The translations under genes were made by a program, and so were the position numbers. Source: JAJPKK01 sp963800215 (GTDB taxonomy: Bacteria; Pseudomonadota; Alphaproteobacteria; Rhizobiales; Xanthobacteraceae). Taken from it: a stretch of DNA of 64,000 bases. Shown piece by piece: positions 55,021-63,002 of the stretch (its first letter is position 1; every line of letters starts with the position of its first letter). Below the pieces are notes generated by a model that worked only from the letters and a program-made list of their open reading frames with translations, searched no databases and was not told the DNA's origin. The stretch covers positions 248,001-312,000 of the forward strand of contig CAWCZY010000018.1 in the NCBI GenBank assembly GCA_963800215.1, written 5' to 3'.

Positions 55021-57321
55021 ATGCAAGGGGTCGGAGGCGCGGACATCGAGAAAGCGATCGTGCTGCTTCGGGCCGGAAACGCGGCCGGTGCCGCCCAAGC
55101 GTGCCGGGCCGCGCTGCGCCGCGACGGCCGCAACGTCACCGCGCTGTTCGTCCTCGCGCTCACGCAGATGCAGGAAGGCCATTTCGAGGACGCCGAGCGC
55201 AGCTTCGCCAAGGCGACGGCGCTCGACCCGAAAGCCGCCGAGATCTGGGCGAACCGCGGCAACAACCAGATCGCGCTCGGCCGGGCCGACCGCGCGCTCG
55301 AATTCCTGGTCCATGCCCTGGCGCTGGAACCGAATTTTCCCGAGGCGCTGTACAACCAGGCCAAGCTCCTGGCCGATGCCGGGCGTCTCGACGAAGCGCT
55401 CGCGGCCTACGACAAATGCATTGCGCTGGTGCCGCGCTTCGCCGATGCGATGAACAACCGCGGCGTGATCCTGGCCAAGCTCGGCCGCAAGGAGGAGGCG
55501 CTGGAGAGCTACGATGAGTGTCTCGCCATCGCGCCCCAGTCCGCCGATACGCTCAACAACCGCGGCAACCTGCTCGCCGCGCTCGGCCGCCGCGCCGAGG
55601 CGCTCGCGAGCTATGATGCGAGCCTCGCCGTTGCGCCCGACGCCGCTGATACGCTCCGCAACCGGGGCAACCTCCTGGAAATACTCGGCCGCAGCGTGGA
55701 GGCGCTGGCGAGTTACGACCGCGCGCTGCGCGCGGCGCCGAACGCCCCGGAGCTTCTCGACCGCCGCGGCAACCTTCTCGCGGCGCTCGGGCGCGACGAT
55801 GAAGCGCTCGCAAGCTTCGACAAATGCCTCACGGCCGCTCCTCGGTATGAGGCCGCCTGGCTCAGCGCCGCCAGGCTGCTCATCAGCCGCAAGCGTTTCG
55901 AGGAGGCACAGGCGTTGGTCGGCAGGCTTCTCGCCGTGGTGCCGGACGCCGACCTTGCCCAGGGCTATCTCGCCTATGCAAAGTTGAACCTGTGCGACTG
56001 GAACGGCCTCCCCGAGGTCATTGCAGCGCTGCGCGATCAGGTGACGCAAGCGAAGGCGGTGACTCTGCCGTTCCACGGCCTCCTGACCCTGACCTCGCCG
56101 CACGAGCAGTTGCTATGCGCGAAGGCCCGCGTCGCGCTCGAGTTCCCGCGTGGCTCCGTCGCGAAGATCGCGCCGCGCCGCTGCGAGCATGACCGCATCC
56201 GGATCGCCTATGTCTCGGCCGATTTCCACGAGCACGCGACCTCCCACCTGATGGCGGGATTGATTGAGCACCACGACCGCAGCCGGTTCGAGACCGTTGG
56301 CGTCTCGTTCGGTCCGGATGACGGCAGCGCGACGCAGCACCGCATCCGCGGCGCGTTCGAGCGCTTCCTCGATGTTCGCGGCTGCAGCGATCTCGAGGCG
56401 GCGAGGCGCATCCGCGAACACGAGGTCGACATCGCGGTCGACCTGAAGGGGTTCACCGGAGACTGCCGGCCCGGCATCCTGGCGTCCCGCCCGGCCCCGC
56501 TGCAGGTCAATTATCTCGGCTATCCCGGCACCATGGGCGCCGATTTCATCGACTACATCATCGCCGACCGCTGGGTCATTCCGCCCGAGCAACGTTGTTG
56601 CTACGCGGAACAGGTCGTTTACCTGCCCGACAGCTATCAGTGCACCGACGACACCAGGGCGATCGGGACAACGGTGCCGACACGCATCGAAGCCGGCTTG
56701 CCGGCGCGTGCCTTCGTGTTCTGCTCCTTCAACCATACCTTCAAGATCGTGCCCGAAATATTCGATATCTGGATGCGTTTGTTGAAAAGGGTCGAGGGCA
56801 GCGTGCTGTGGCAGCTTGCCGACCATCCGGTCGCGCGCCGCAACCTGCGGGCGGAGGCCGAGCGGCGCGGCATCGCGCCGGACCGCGTCGTGTTCGCCGA
56901 CCGCGTGCCGCCCGACCGGCATCTCGCGCGCCACAGCTTGGCGGACCTGTTCCTCGATACTCTCCCCTACACTGCCCACACGACGGCGAGCGACGCCCTG
57001 TGGACGGGGCTTCCGGTCCTCACCTGCCTGGGCCCGACCTTTGCGGGGCGCGTCGCGGCGAGCCTGCTCCATGCCGTCGGCGTGCCCGAACTGGTGACGA
57101 CGTCGCTCGAAGACTACGAAGCGCTGGCATTCAAGCTCGCCACCGAACCGGCGCTGCTCGGCGCCTTGAAAGCGAAGATCGCCGCCCATCGCCACACCCA
57201 CGCGCTGTTCGACACCGCCCGCTTCTGCCGCGGCATCGAGGCCGCCTACGCCACGATGCAGGAGCGGCACCGGCGCGGCGAACCGCCGGAGGGTTTCGCA
57301 GTGGCGGCGATCGAGGCCTGA
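55021..57321 (+). CDS. TPR protein with O-GlcNAc transferase-like (GT41) domain
   Basis: 766 residues. The N-terminal half is eight or so TPRs, e.g. LDEALAAYDKCIALVPRFAD, MNNRGVILAKLGRKEEALES, LNNRGNLLAALGRRAEALAS. The C-terminal half is the GT41 (SPY/OGT) domain: IRIAYVSADFHEHATSHLMA, DLKGFTGDCRPGILASRPAP, FNHTFKIVPEIFDIWMRLLK and DLFLDTLPYTAHTTASDALW. Bacterial members glycosylate proteins or adhesins; target unknown. ATG 55021 (MQGVGGADIEK) chosen because TPR similarity begins there. Alpha/beta hydrolase gene follows 20 bp downstream. Confidence 0.9.
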   Translation: MQGVGGADIEKAIVLLRAGNAAGAAQACRAALRRDGRNVTALFVLALTQMQEGHFEDAERSFAKATALDPKAAEIWANRGNNQIALGRADRALEFLVHALALEPNFPEALYNQAKLLADAGRLDEALAAYDKCIALVPRFADAMNNRGVILAKLGRKEEALESYDECLAIAPQSADTLNNRGNLLAALGRRAEALASYDASLAVAPDAADTLRNRGNLLEILGRSVEALASYDRALRAAPNAPELLDRRGNLLAALGRDDEALASFDKCLTAAPRYEAAWLSAARLLISRKRFEEAQALVGRLLAVVPDADLAQGYLAYAKLNLCDWNGLPEVIAALRDQVTQAKAVTLPFHGLLTLTSPHEQLLCAKARVALEFPRGSVAKIAPRRCEHDRIRIAYVSADFHEHATSHLMAGLIEHHDRSRFETVGVSFGPDDGSATQHRIRGAFERFLDVRGCSDLEAARRIREHEVDIAVDLKGFTGDCRPGILASRPAPLQVNYLGYPGTMGADFIDYIIADRWVIPPEQRCCYAEQVVYLPDSYQCTDDTRAIGTTVPTRIEAGLPARAFVFCSFNHTFKIVPEIFDIWMRLLKRVEGSVLWQLADHPVARRNLRAEAERRGIAPDRVVFADRVPPDRHLARHSLADLFLDTLPYTAHTTASDALWTGLPVLTCLGPTFAGRVAASLLHAVGVPELVTTSLEDYEALAFKLATEPALLGALKAKIAAHRHTHALFDTARFCRGIEAAYATMQERHRRGEPPEGFAVAAIEA

Positions 57322-57341
57322 TGACGTGCACGGAGGTATTC

Positions 57342-58211
57342 ATGGCTGAGAGCCGGTTCACCACGTCCCAGGACGGACTGAGGCTCCACACGCTCGAATA
57401 CGGCGACCGGCATTCGCCGCGGCTGCCGGTGGTCTGCCTGCCGGGCCTGTCGCGCACCGCCGAAGACTTCACCACCCTCGCCATGGCGCTCGCCGCGGAC
57501 CGCCGGGTGCTCGCCCTCGACTACCGCGGTCGCGGACGATCGGACTACGACCCCAATCCCGAGAATTACGCGATCGACGTGGAAGCGGCCGATGTCATGA
57601 CCGTCATGGCCGCATTGGAGGCCGCGCCGGCGATCGTCGTCGGCACCTCCCGTGGCGGCCTGATCGCGATGACGATGGCGAAGAAAAAGCCGGAGCTGCT
57701 CGCGGGCGTCGTCCTCAACGATATCGGCCCAGTGGTCGAAACCGAAGGGGTGCTGCGGATCAAGGGCTATGTGGGCAAGCTGCCGCAGCCCGCGAGCTAC
57801 CGCGAGGCGGCCGAAATGCTGCGGCGCGGCTCCGGAAATCAATTTCCGAACCTGACCGCAGCCGACTGGCTGGCGGCAGCCAAACGCGGCTGGCGCGAGG
57901 AAGGCGGCCGGCTGGTGACGACCTACGATCCCGCGCTCGCCCGCACCCTCGACAGCGTCAGCGCGGACAAGCCGTTTCCAACGCTGTGGCCGGAGTTCGA
58001 TGCTATGGCGCAAGTGCCGCTCCTGGTCGTGCACGGCGCCAATTCCGATATCTTGAGCACCGCGACCTTGACGGCGATGCAGGCGCGGCGTCCCGACATG
58101 GAACTGCTCGTGGTCGCCGACCAGGGCCACGCGCCGCTGCTCGCCGAGCCCGCCACCATCCGCCCCATCGCGGCCTTCGCGGCGAAGTGCGACGCGCTGC
58201 GCGGGCGGTGA
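57342..58211 (+). CDS. Alpha/beta hydrolase
   Basis: 289 residues. VCLPGLSRTAEDFTTLAMAL, the HG-like oxyanion region, nucleophile elbow VGTSRGGLIAMTMA with Ser, and the late PLLVVHGANSDILS and ADQGHAPLLAEP with Asp and His. General esterase/lipase fold; substrate unknown. ATG 57342 follows GGAGG by 5 bases. Confidence 0.9.
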   Translation: MAESRFTTSQDGLRLHTLEYGDRHSPRLPVVCLPGLSRTAEDFTTLAMALAADRRVLALDYRGRGRSDYDPNPENYAIDVEAADVMTVMAALEAAPAIVVGTSRGGLIAMTMAKKKPELLAGVVLNDIGPVVETEGVLRIKGYVGKLPQPASYREAAEMLRRGSGNQFPNLTAADWLAAAKRGWREEGGRLVTTYDPALARTLDSVSADKPFPTLWPEFDAMAQVPLLVVHGANSDILSTATLTAMQARRPDMELLVVADQGHAPLLAEPATIRPIAAFAAKCDALRGR

Positions 58212-58302
58212 GGATTGGTCCGCGAATTATTGCTTCAATTCGCGTGGCGAACGGCTTGGGGGCTCTCAAGGCGGGTCTGTGCCGTGGAATTGCCCCCTCC
58301 CT

Positions 58303-58330
58303 GACCCTCCCCCGCAAGCGGGAGAGGGGA
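58303..58330. repeat. GC-rich hairpin between convergent genes
   Basis: ACCCTCCCCCGC and GCGGGAGAGGGG form an imperfect hairpin around AA. Between the alpha/beta hydrolase and the minus-strand exported protein; suits a two-way terminator and resembles a common CCCTCCCCCGCAAGCGGG repeat. Confidence 0.5.
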
Positions 58331-58349
58331 GCAAAACCGTAATCGGCTC

Positions 58350-58715
58350 CTATTGCGCCGTGCGCTGCTGCTCCTTCCAGCGCAGGAATTCGAGGTAGAG
58401 CGCCGCCTCCTCGGACTCGCTGAGCGGCGCCTTGCCGCGCCGCACGGTCGGCGCGGCGGCCGGCCGTGCCGAAGCGCGTTGCGTCTCGGCGGCGGGCACC
58501 TGGGGGGTGCCCTGTATCAGCGCCCGGAGGTACCAGCACTTGCGGTCGGTCGCGCGATCGGCGCGATAGTACCAATGGCTGCCTTCCGGCGGGTCGCGGT
58601 TGGGTTCGGTGATACAATCGGCCGCCGCCGCCACGGTGTTGGCGCCGAACGCCAGCACGGCGCCGATCGTGCCGGCGGAGATCACGGCTGTGCAGAAGAG
58701 AACACGCATCGACAT
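58350..58715 (-). CDS. Small exported protein, Rhizobiales hypothetical
   Basis: 121 residues. Signal peptide VLFCTAVISAGTIGAVLAFG, then ADCITEPNRDPPEGSHWYYR and a KCWYLRAL motif with a second Cys, an Ala/Pro-rich linker and a charged end (ESEEAALYLEFLRWKEQQR). The EGSHWYYR-x-D-RA...KCWYL pattern recurs in many Bradyrhizobium proteins without known function. ATG 58715 or 58709. The upstream extension crosses a palindrome at 58737-58777 and is not coding. Confidence 0.75.
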   Translation of the reverse strand: MSMRVLFCTAVISAGTIGAVLAFGANTVAAAADCITEPNRDPPEGSHWYYRADRATDRKCWYLRALIQGTPQVPAAETQRASARPAAAPTVRRGKAPLSESEEAALYLEFLRWKEQQRTAQ

Positions 58716-58736
58716 CCTGTGCTCCATGGCCTGGCG

Positions 58737-58777
58737 CATGGCCCCGAAAGCGTGCCGCTTTCCGGGCGGGAGCATGC
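58737..58777. repeat. Palindrome with GCATG ends and CCGAAAG core
   Basis: GCATGGCCCCGAAAGCG and the complementary CTTTCCGGGCGGGAGCATGC form an imperfect hairpin. It looks like a distant member of the GAGCATGATC repeat group. Lies just upstream of the small exported protein gene. Confidence 0.5.
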
Positions 58778-58993
58778 GCAGAATCAAAGAGAATGGAGCG
58801 CGATCCGGTTCAACGGGAACCGGCCGTGCTCGAATGCCCGAAGCTCCCATGCCGGTCGCGCGGATATAGGGCCGCAATGAGCTACAATTCCGGCAAGGCG
58901 ACCCGCCCGATGCCGCAATTCGGGCCGGGCGGCGGCACGAAAATCGCAGGCGTGCGGTGCGTGGCAGAGCTACGGTTGCAAGAGGAGGAGACG

Positions 58994-59990
58994 ATGAGAC
59001 GCTCGGCTGCGCGAGGGCTGATCAAACTTTGCCTTGGATGCCTGCTCGCCGGCGCCGGCCTGGTCGATGCCGGCGCCGTCGCGGCGCAGGCGGCGCTGAC
59101 GCCGCTTCCGGTCGTGGTCATCAGCGTCAGCGTCACCATCTGGCCGGCCATCGTCGCCGACAAGAAGGGCTTCTTCCGCGACGAGGGCCTGGACTTCGAC
59201 CTCATCAGTTCCGGCGCGAGCACCCGCTCGCTGCAGCAGGTCGCGGCCGGCAGCGCGCCGATCGGAAGCTCGTCGATGGTCGATACGCTGCGTGCCATCG
59301 GCGGCGGAGCCAAGGTGAAGGTCTTTCTCAACAGCCTCGCGGTGGGCACCCACAGCCTGATCGGCGCCAAGGCGATCAAGTCGGTGGCGGATCTCAAAGG
59401 CAAGCGGGTGATGACCGGCGGGCCCGGCGACATCACGAACCTATGGTGGATCGCCATGGCCCGCCATTACGGGCTCGACCCGCAGAAGGACGTCGAGTTG
59501 CTGTATTCCGGCGCGACCTCGGCGCGGCTGGGCGCGCTGATGTCCGGCGGCATCGATGCCACCATGCTGTCGACGCCGCAGAGCTTCAAGGCGATCGAGG
59601 ACGGCTATGCCGATCTCGGCGCCGTCGCCCCCTTCCTCGGCGAATTCCCGATGATGATCTGGCACGTCAACGAGGGCTGGGAGCGCACCCACGAGAAGGA
59701 ACTCATCGGCTTCGTGCGCGCCCACAACCGGGCGGTGCGCTATCTCTCCGACCCCGCCAACAAGGTCGAGGTGTCGCAGATGCTGGCGAAGGCATCGGGT
59801 TCGAAGTCTCGACGACGCGCTCAAGACCTGGGACCTGTGCATGCAGGTCAAGGCCTTCGCCGCCGACGGCGCGATCTCCGATGCGGCCACCGAGCGGGTG
59901 CGCGACGCGCTGCTCGCGACGGGCGACCTCAAGACATCGGGGCCGCCCGGCGCCTATGTGGACCGGCGTTTCATGGGCGTTGCGCCGTAG
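58994..59990 (+). CDS. ABC transporter substrate-binding protein (one frameshift)
   Basis: NMT1/SsuA-type periplasmic binding protein. ATG 58994 follows GAGGAG. Signal peptide KLCLGCLLAGAGLVDAGAVA, then VVISVSVTIWPAIVADKKGF, FRDEGLDFDLISSGASTRSL, IGSSSMVDTLRAIGGG and LKGKRVMTGGPGDITNLWWI. The frame breaks near 59812 by one extra base; the next frame gives DDALKTWDLCMQVKAFAADG to TAG 59988-59990. About 330 residues. No permease or ATPase gene is in the window. Convergent with a second binding protein. Confidence 0.88.
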
Positions 59991-60009
59991 CCGCGCCCTG
60001 CCCTCGCGC

Positions 60010-60987
60010 TCAATCCGCGAGTTCGGCGACGCCGGGCAGGAGAAAGCGTTCGAGATTGCCGGGCGACCGGACGTCGCCCAAGGACTTGAGGGCGTCGAGC
60101 AGCGCGGTCATCCTGGCCTTCGATATCCTGCCGCTGCGATCGAAGAAGCTGTTCTTGCGGAAGAAGTCGTAGGATTTCTCCGCGTCGTCCGGCTTGAGGC
60201 TCGAAGCCGCCGCCAGCAGCCGGATGGCCTCGTCGCGGTTGCGGTCGTCGTAGAACCATTCGACGCTCTTCGTATTGGCGGCGAGTATCCGTTTCAGGAC
60301 CGCCTGATGGCCTGCGGCCCAGGCCTTGTTCACGACGGTGCCGGAAAACGGCAGCTCCGGCGCATATTCGATGGTCAGTCCGAGGCTGCGAAATCCCGCG
60401 GCTTCCGCCTGGAAGTTGAACGGCGGCAGCAGGATCGCGGCATCGACTGCGCCGGCAAGCAGCGCCGCCGAGCGCGCCGAGGTCGCGCCCGCGAACACCA
60501 TGTCGAATTCGCCGGGCTTCACTCCATGGGGCGCCAGCATGCGCTCCACATAGATGCGCGTGATGTCCTTGGCGCCGCCGACCGAGATCAGCTTGCCCTT
60601 GAGATCTTTGAGGCCGGCGATGCCCGGCTTGGCGACCAGCGCATAAGGCGGCGCCTGCGTTTCGATCCGCACGATCGCAATCCCGGCGCCCTGGTCGATG
60701 GCGCGGAGCGGATCGGCCAGGCCGGTGGACATTGTGATGTCCAGGGAGCTCGCGGTGAGCTGCTGGATCAGGTTCGCGCTCGACTGCACGTAGACGATCT
60801 CGATCTTGAGGTCTTCGGCTGCGAAAAATCCCTTCGTGATCCCGATATAGACCGGCCACAGATTGGCCGAGGCCGAGCCGACGGTGCCGACGGTGACGGC
60901 GTCCGCTGCACGGCCGGGGGCGGCCGGCGCAAGCACGGCCAAGGCCAGCGCCACTGCAGCGCTTGCGAGCGCTTTCATCATCCGCAT
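60010..60987 (-). CDS. ABC transporter substrate-binding protein
   Basis: 325 residues. Signal peptide ALASAAVALALAVLAPAAPG, then the same fold as the preceding protein: VGTVGSASANLWPVYIGITK, GFFAAEDLKIEIVYVQSSAN, LKGKLISVGGAKDITRIYVE and a GATSARSAALLAGAVDAAIL segment that matches the neighbour's SGATSARLGALMSGGIDATM. The two are paralogues facing each other. Ligand unknown; the downstream-linked deacetylase and cysteine hydrolase hint at an amide or ureido compound. Confidence 0.9.
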   Translation of the reverse strand: MRMMKALASAAVALALAVLAPAAPGRAADAVTVGTVGSASANLWPVYIGITKGFFAAEDLKIEIVYVQSSANLIQQLTASSLDITMSTGLADPLRAIDQGAGIAIVRIETQAPPYALVAKPGIAGLKDLKGKLISVGGAKDITRIYVERMLAPHGVKPGEFDMVFAGATSARSAALLAGAVDAAILLPPFNFQAEAAGFRSLGLTIEYAPELPFSGTVVNKAWAAGHQAVLKRILAANTKSVEWFYDDRNRDEAIRLLAAASSLKPDDAEKSYDFFRKNSFFDRSGRISKARMTALLDALKSLGDVRSPGNLERFLLPGVAELAD

Positions 60988-61040
60988 GGCCGCACTCCTA
61001 TGGTCGTAGCGTCCTGTCTCCAACGATTGCAACCCATTGC

Positions 61041-61074
61041 TGTCATCGCCCGGCTTGACCGGGCGATCCAGTAA
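61041..61074. repeat. Dispersed palindrome, family A, half copy
   Basis: TGTCATCGCCCGGCTTGACC then GGGCGATCCAGTAA matches the left half of the family A element; the right half is missing. Located upstream of the second binding-protein gene. Confidence 0.75.
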
Positions 61075-61240
61075 CCACGGGACTGCAATTTCGGCACGGC
61101 ATGGGTTCCACCGATGACATAGGGGATGCCCCGCTTTCGCGGCGCATGACACTGAATGAACCGTCAGAGTCAAAACACTCGGGTGGGCCGTTCGTGCTAC
61201 GCCATCGCTCGCAGGCCCTTGCCAAACTATCACGGGGCGA

Positions 61241-61272
61241 CGATGGTTTTCGCGGCGCTCGACCCATCCTAC
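61241..61272. repeat. Half copy of family C palindrome
   Basis: GATGGTTTTCGCGGCGCTCG then ACCCATCCTACC matches the right half of the element at 50723-50795. Its CTA (61269-61271) supplies the stop codon of the deacetylase gene. Confidence 0.6.
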
Positions 61273-62183
61273 CGCTTTTTCTTCTTGCCGGGCCTGGTCT
61301 TCTCGGACGGTCCGCCTTTCATCTGCGCGAGATAATGCCGTGCAATTTCCGCGCCGGTCGCCTTCCACACCCGCTCGTGCTTGCAGATGTATTTCAACGC
61401 CGCATCGAACGCGCCGATGCGGTGCGGCACGCCGATCAGGTAGGGATGCACCGCGATCGCCATCACCCGTCCGGACTCCGCGCCCTCGCGATAGAGCACG
61501 TCGAACTGATCGCAGATCATCTGGCGGAACCCGTCGGCGCTGACGAAGCGCCGCTCGATGGACGACTTGTCGTTGAGCTGCTGGGTGTAAGGCATGGCGA
61601 CCAGCGAGCGCCCCTCCTCCAGGTTCATCACATAGGGCTGGTCGTCGTTGCACCAGTCCGCCACATATTCGCAGCCGTTCGCCGCCAGAAGATCGACCGT
61701 GTCCCAGGTTTCCTGCAGCCCGGCGCTGAGCCAACCGGCGGGGCGGATGCCGGTGAACCTCTCGATGGTGGCACAGGTGTTGCGGATGATGTTGGCCTCC
61801 TCGCCGGGCGGGGCGTCGTTGAGGCGGCGGGTGTTGCTCTCGTTGTGCCCCATCCACTCCCACTTGCGCTTCATGCCCTCTGCCATGATGGCAGGGTGCT
61901 CGGCGCACAGGTTGCTGTTGAGCGCGACGGTGGCGCGGATGCCGTGGCGGTCGAGCACATCCATGATCCGGAACACGCCGACACGATTGCCGTAGTCGCG
62001 CTCGGCCCACATCACCACGTCGGGAACCTTGCCGGGGCCGTAGCCGCCGGCCCGCTCCTCCAGGGAGAAATACTCGATGTTGGGGATGACCCACAGCGCC
62101 ACATGGGCCCCGCCGGGCCACTCCAGGCGCGGGCGGTGGATGATCGGGGAATAGGGAAACGGACCGTAGGACCGCGGCTTCAT
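61269..62183 (-). CDS. Polysaccharide deacetylase (NodB-like) family protein
   Basis: 304 residues. The NodB-type barrel of the PuuE/allantoinase-like subgroup: EWPGGAHVALWVIPNIEYFS, then NRVGVFRIMDVLDRHGIRAT, MGHNESNTRRLND and the late AIAVHPYLIGVPHRIGAFDA with a conserved His. In this subgroup the substrate is often a cyclic or linear ureide or imide and not a polysaccharide. ATG 62183 (MKPRSYGPF). The cysteine hydrolase gene ends 2 bp upstream, so they are co-transcribed. The last residues (PGKKKKR) run into a half palindrome that gives the stop. Confidence 0.88.
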   Translation of the reverse strand: MKPRSYGPFPYSPIIHRPRLEWPGGAHVALWVIPNIEYFSLEERAGGYGPGKVPDVVMWAERDYGNRVGVFRIMDVLDRHGIRATVALNSNLCAEHPAIMAEGMKRKWEWMGHNESNTRRLNDAPPGEEANIIRNTCATIERFTGIRPAGWLSAGLQETWDTVDLLAANGCEYVADWCNDDQPYVMNLEEGRSLVAMPYTQQLNDKSSIERRFVSADGFRQMICDQFDVLYREGAESGRVMAIAVHPYLIGVPHRIGAFDAALKYICKHERVWKATGAEIARHYLAQMKGGPSEKTRPGKKKKR

Positions 62184-62184
62184 C

Positions 62185-62889
62185 TCAGCCCGCCTTGCGC
62201 ACGGAAAGGCCGCCGAGATGGGCCACCACCTCGTCCACATGCAGCACGTCGGCATATTTGTGATGCAGGTCGAACAGATTGACCTTGTGGGAGAGCTGGC
62301 TGCGGTCGAAGCAGCACTCCTCGGCCAGGACCACGTGGAAGCCGTTGGAGTAGGCGTCGACCGCGGATGCCCGCACGCAGCCCGACGTGCTCTCGCCGCA
62401 GACGATGACGGTCTTGACCCCGAGCTGGGTCAGATGCGCCATCAGCGGCGTTCCGTAGAACGCGCTCGCCCGCTGCTTGGCGATGACGACGTCGCCCGCC
62501 TGCGGCTTGAATTCGGCCTTGATGGCGTAGAGCGCCGGATCGCGCGCCGCATTCTGGCGCCTGGTGGCGGTCACCCGGGTGGGCAGGCTGTCCGACCGCG
62601 TGTCCTGGGTCGTGTAGAACACGGGGAGCCCCGCCGCGCGCGCCGCGGCGAACAGGCGCTTGGTCGGCTCGATCGCGGCATGGGCATGTTCGCCGCAGGA
62701 GCTTGCATAAGTCCGGTGAAGCTCAGCCACCGGCCGCGCCCCGCCCTGATAGGCGAGCTCATAGAGATCGATGGCGAGCAGCGCCGGCGCGGGGCCGACG
62801 AACACCTTGCGGACGTAATGGCTGTAGATGTCCAGGACATCGGGAGGCACGATGTCCTTCCAGCAGTGATTTTCGAACTCGTCGGCCAT
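62185..62889 (-). CDS. Isochorismatase-like cysteine hydrolase
   Basis: 234 residues. Catalytic triad candidates: Asp in ALLAIDLYELAY, Lys in VVIAKQRASAFYGTPL and Cys in CGESTSGCVRASAVDAYSNG, the isochorismatase-fold pattern of N-carbamoyl or amide hydrolases. ATG 62889 follows GGGGAGAGA. The open frame continues upstream without a stop into the histidine kinase, but a stop for that gene lies one frame away at 63003. Forms a unit with the deacetylase and second binding protein. Confidence 0.9.
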   Translation of the reverse strand: MADEFENHCWKDIVPPDVLDIYSHYVRKVFVGPAPALLAIDLYELAYQGGARPVAELHRTYASSCGEHAHAAIEPTKRLFAAARAAGLPVFYTTQDTRSDSLPTRVTATRRQNAARDPALYAIKAEFKPQAGDVVIAKQRASAFYGTPLMAHLTQLGVKTVIVCGESTSGCVRASAVDAYSNGFHVVLAEECCFDRSQLSHKVNLFDLHHKYADVLHVDEVVAHLGGLSVRKAG

Positions 62890-63002
62890 GGTCTCTCCCC
62901 GTTGCGCCGCGTCCGGTCGATGCCGGAGCGTATCCGGGAGCGGGCCGTCGCACAAACAGAGGCCCGCACGTGATCTCAGTGGAGGGACCGACCGTCGTCC
63001 CG

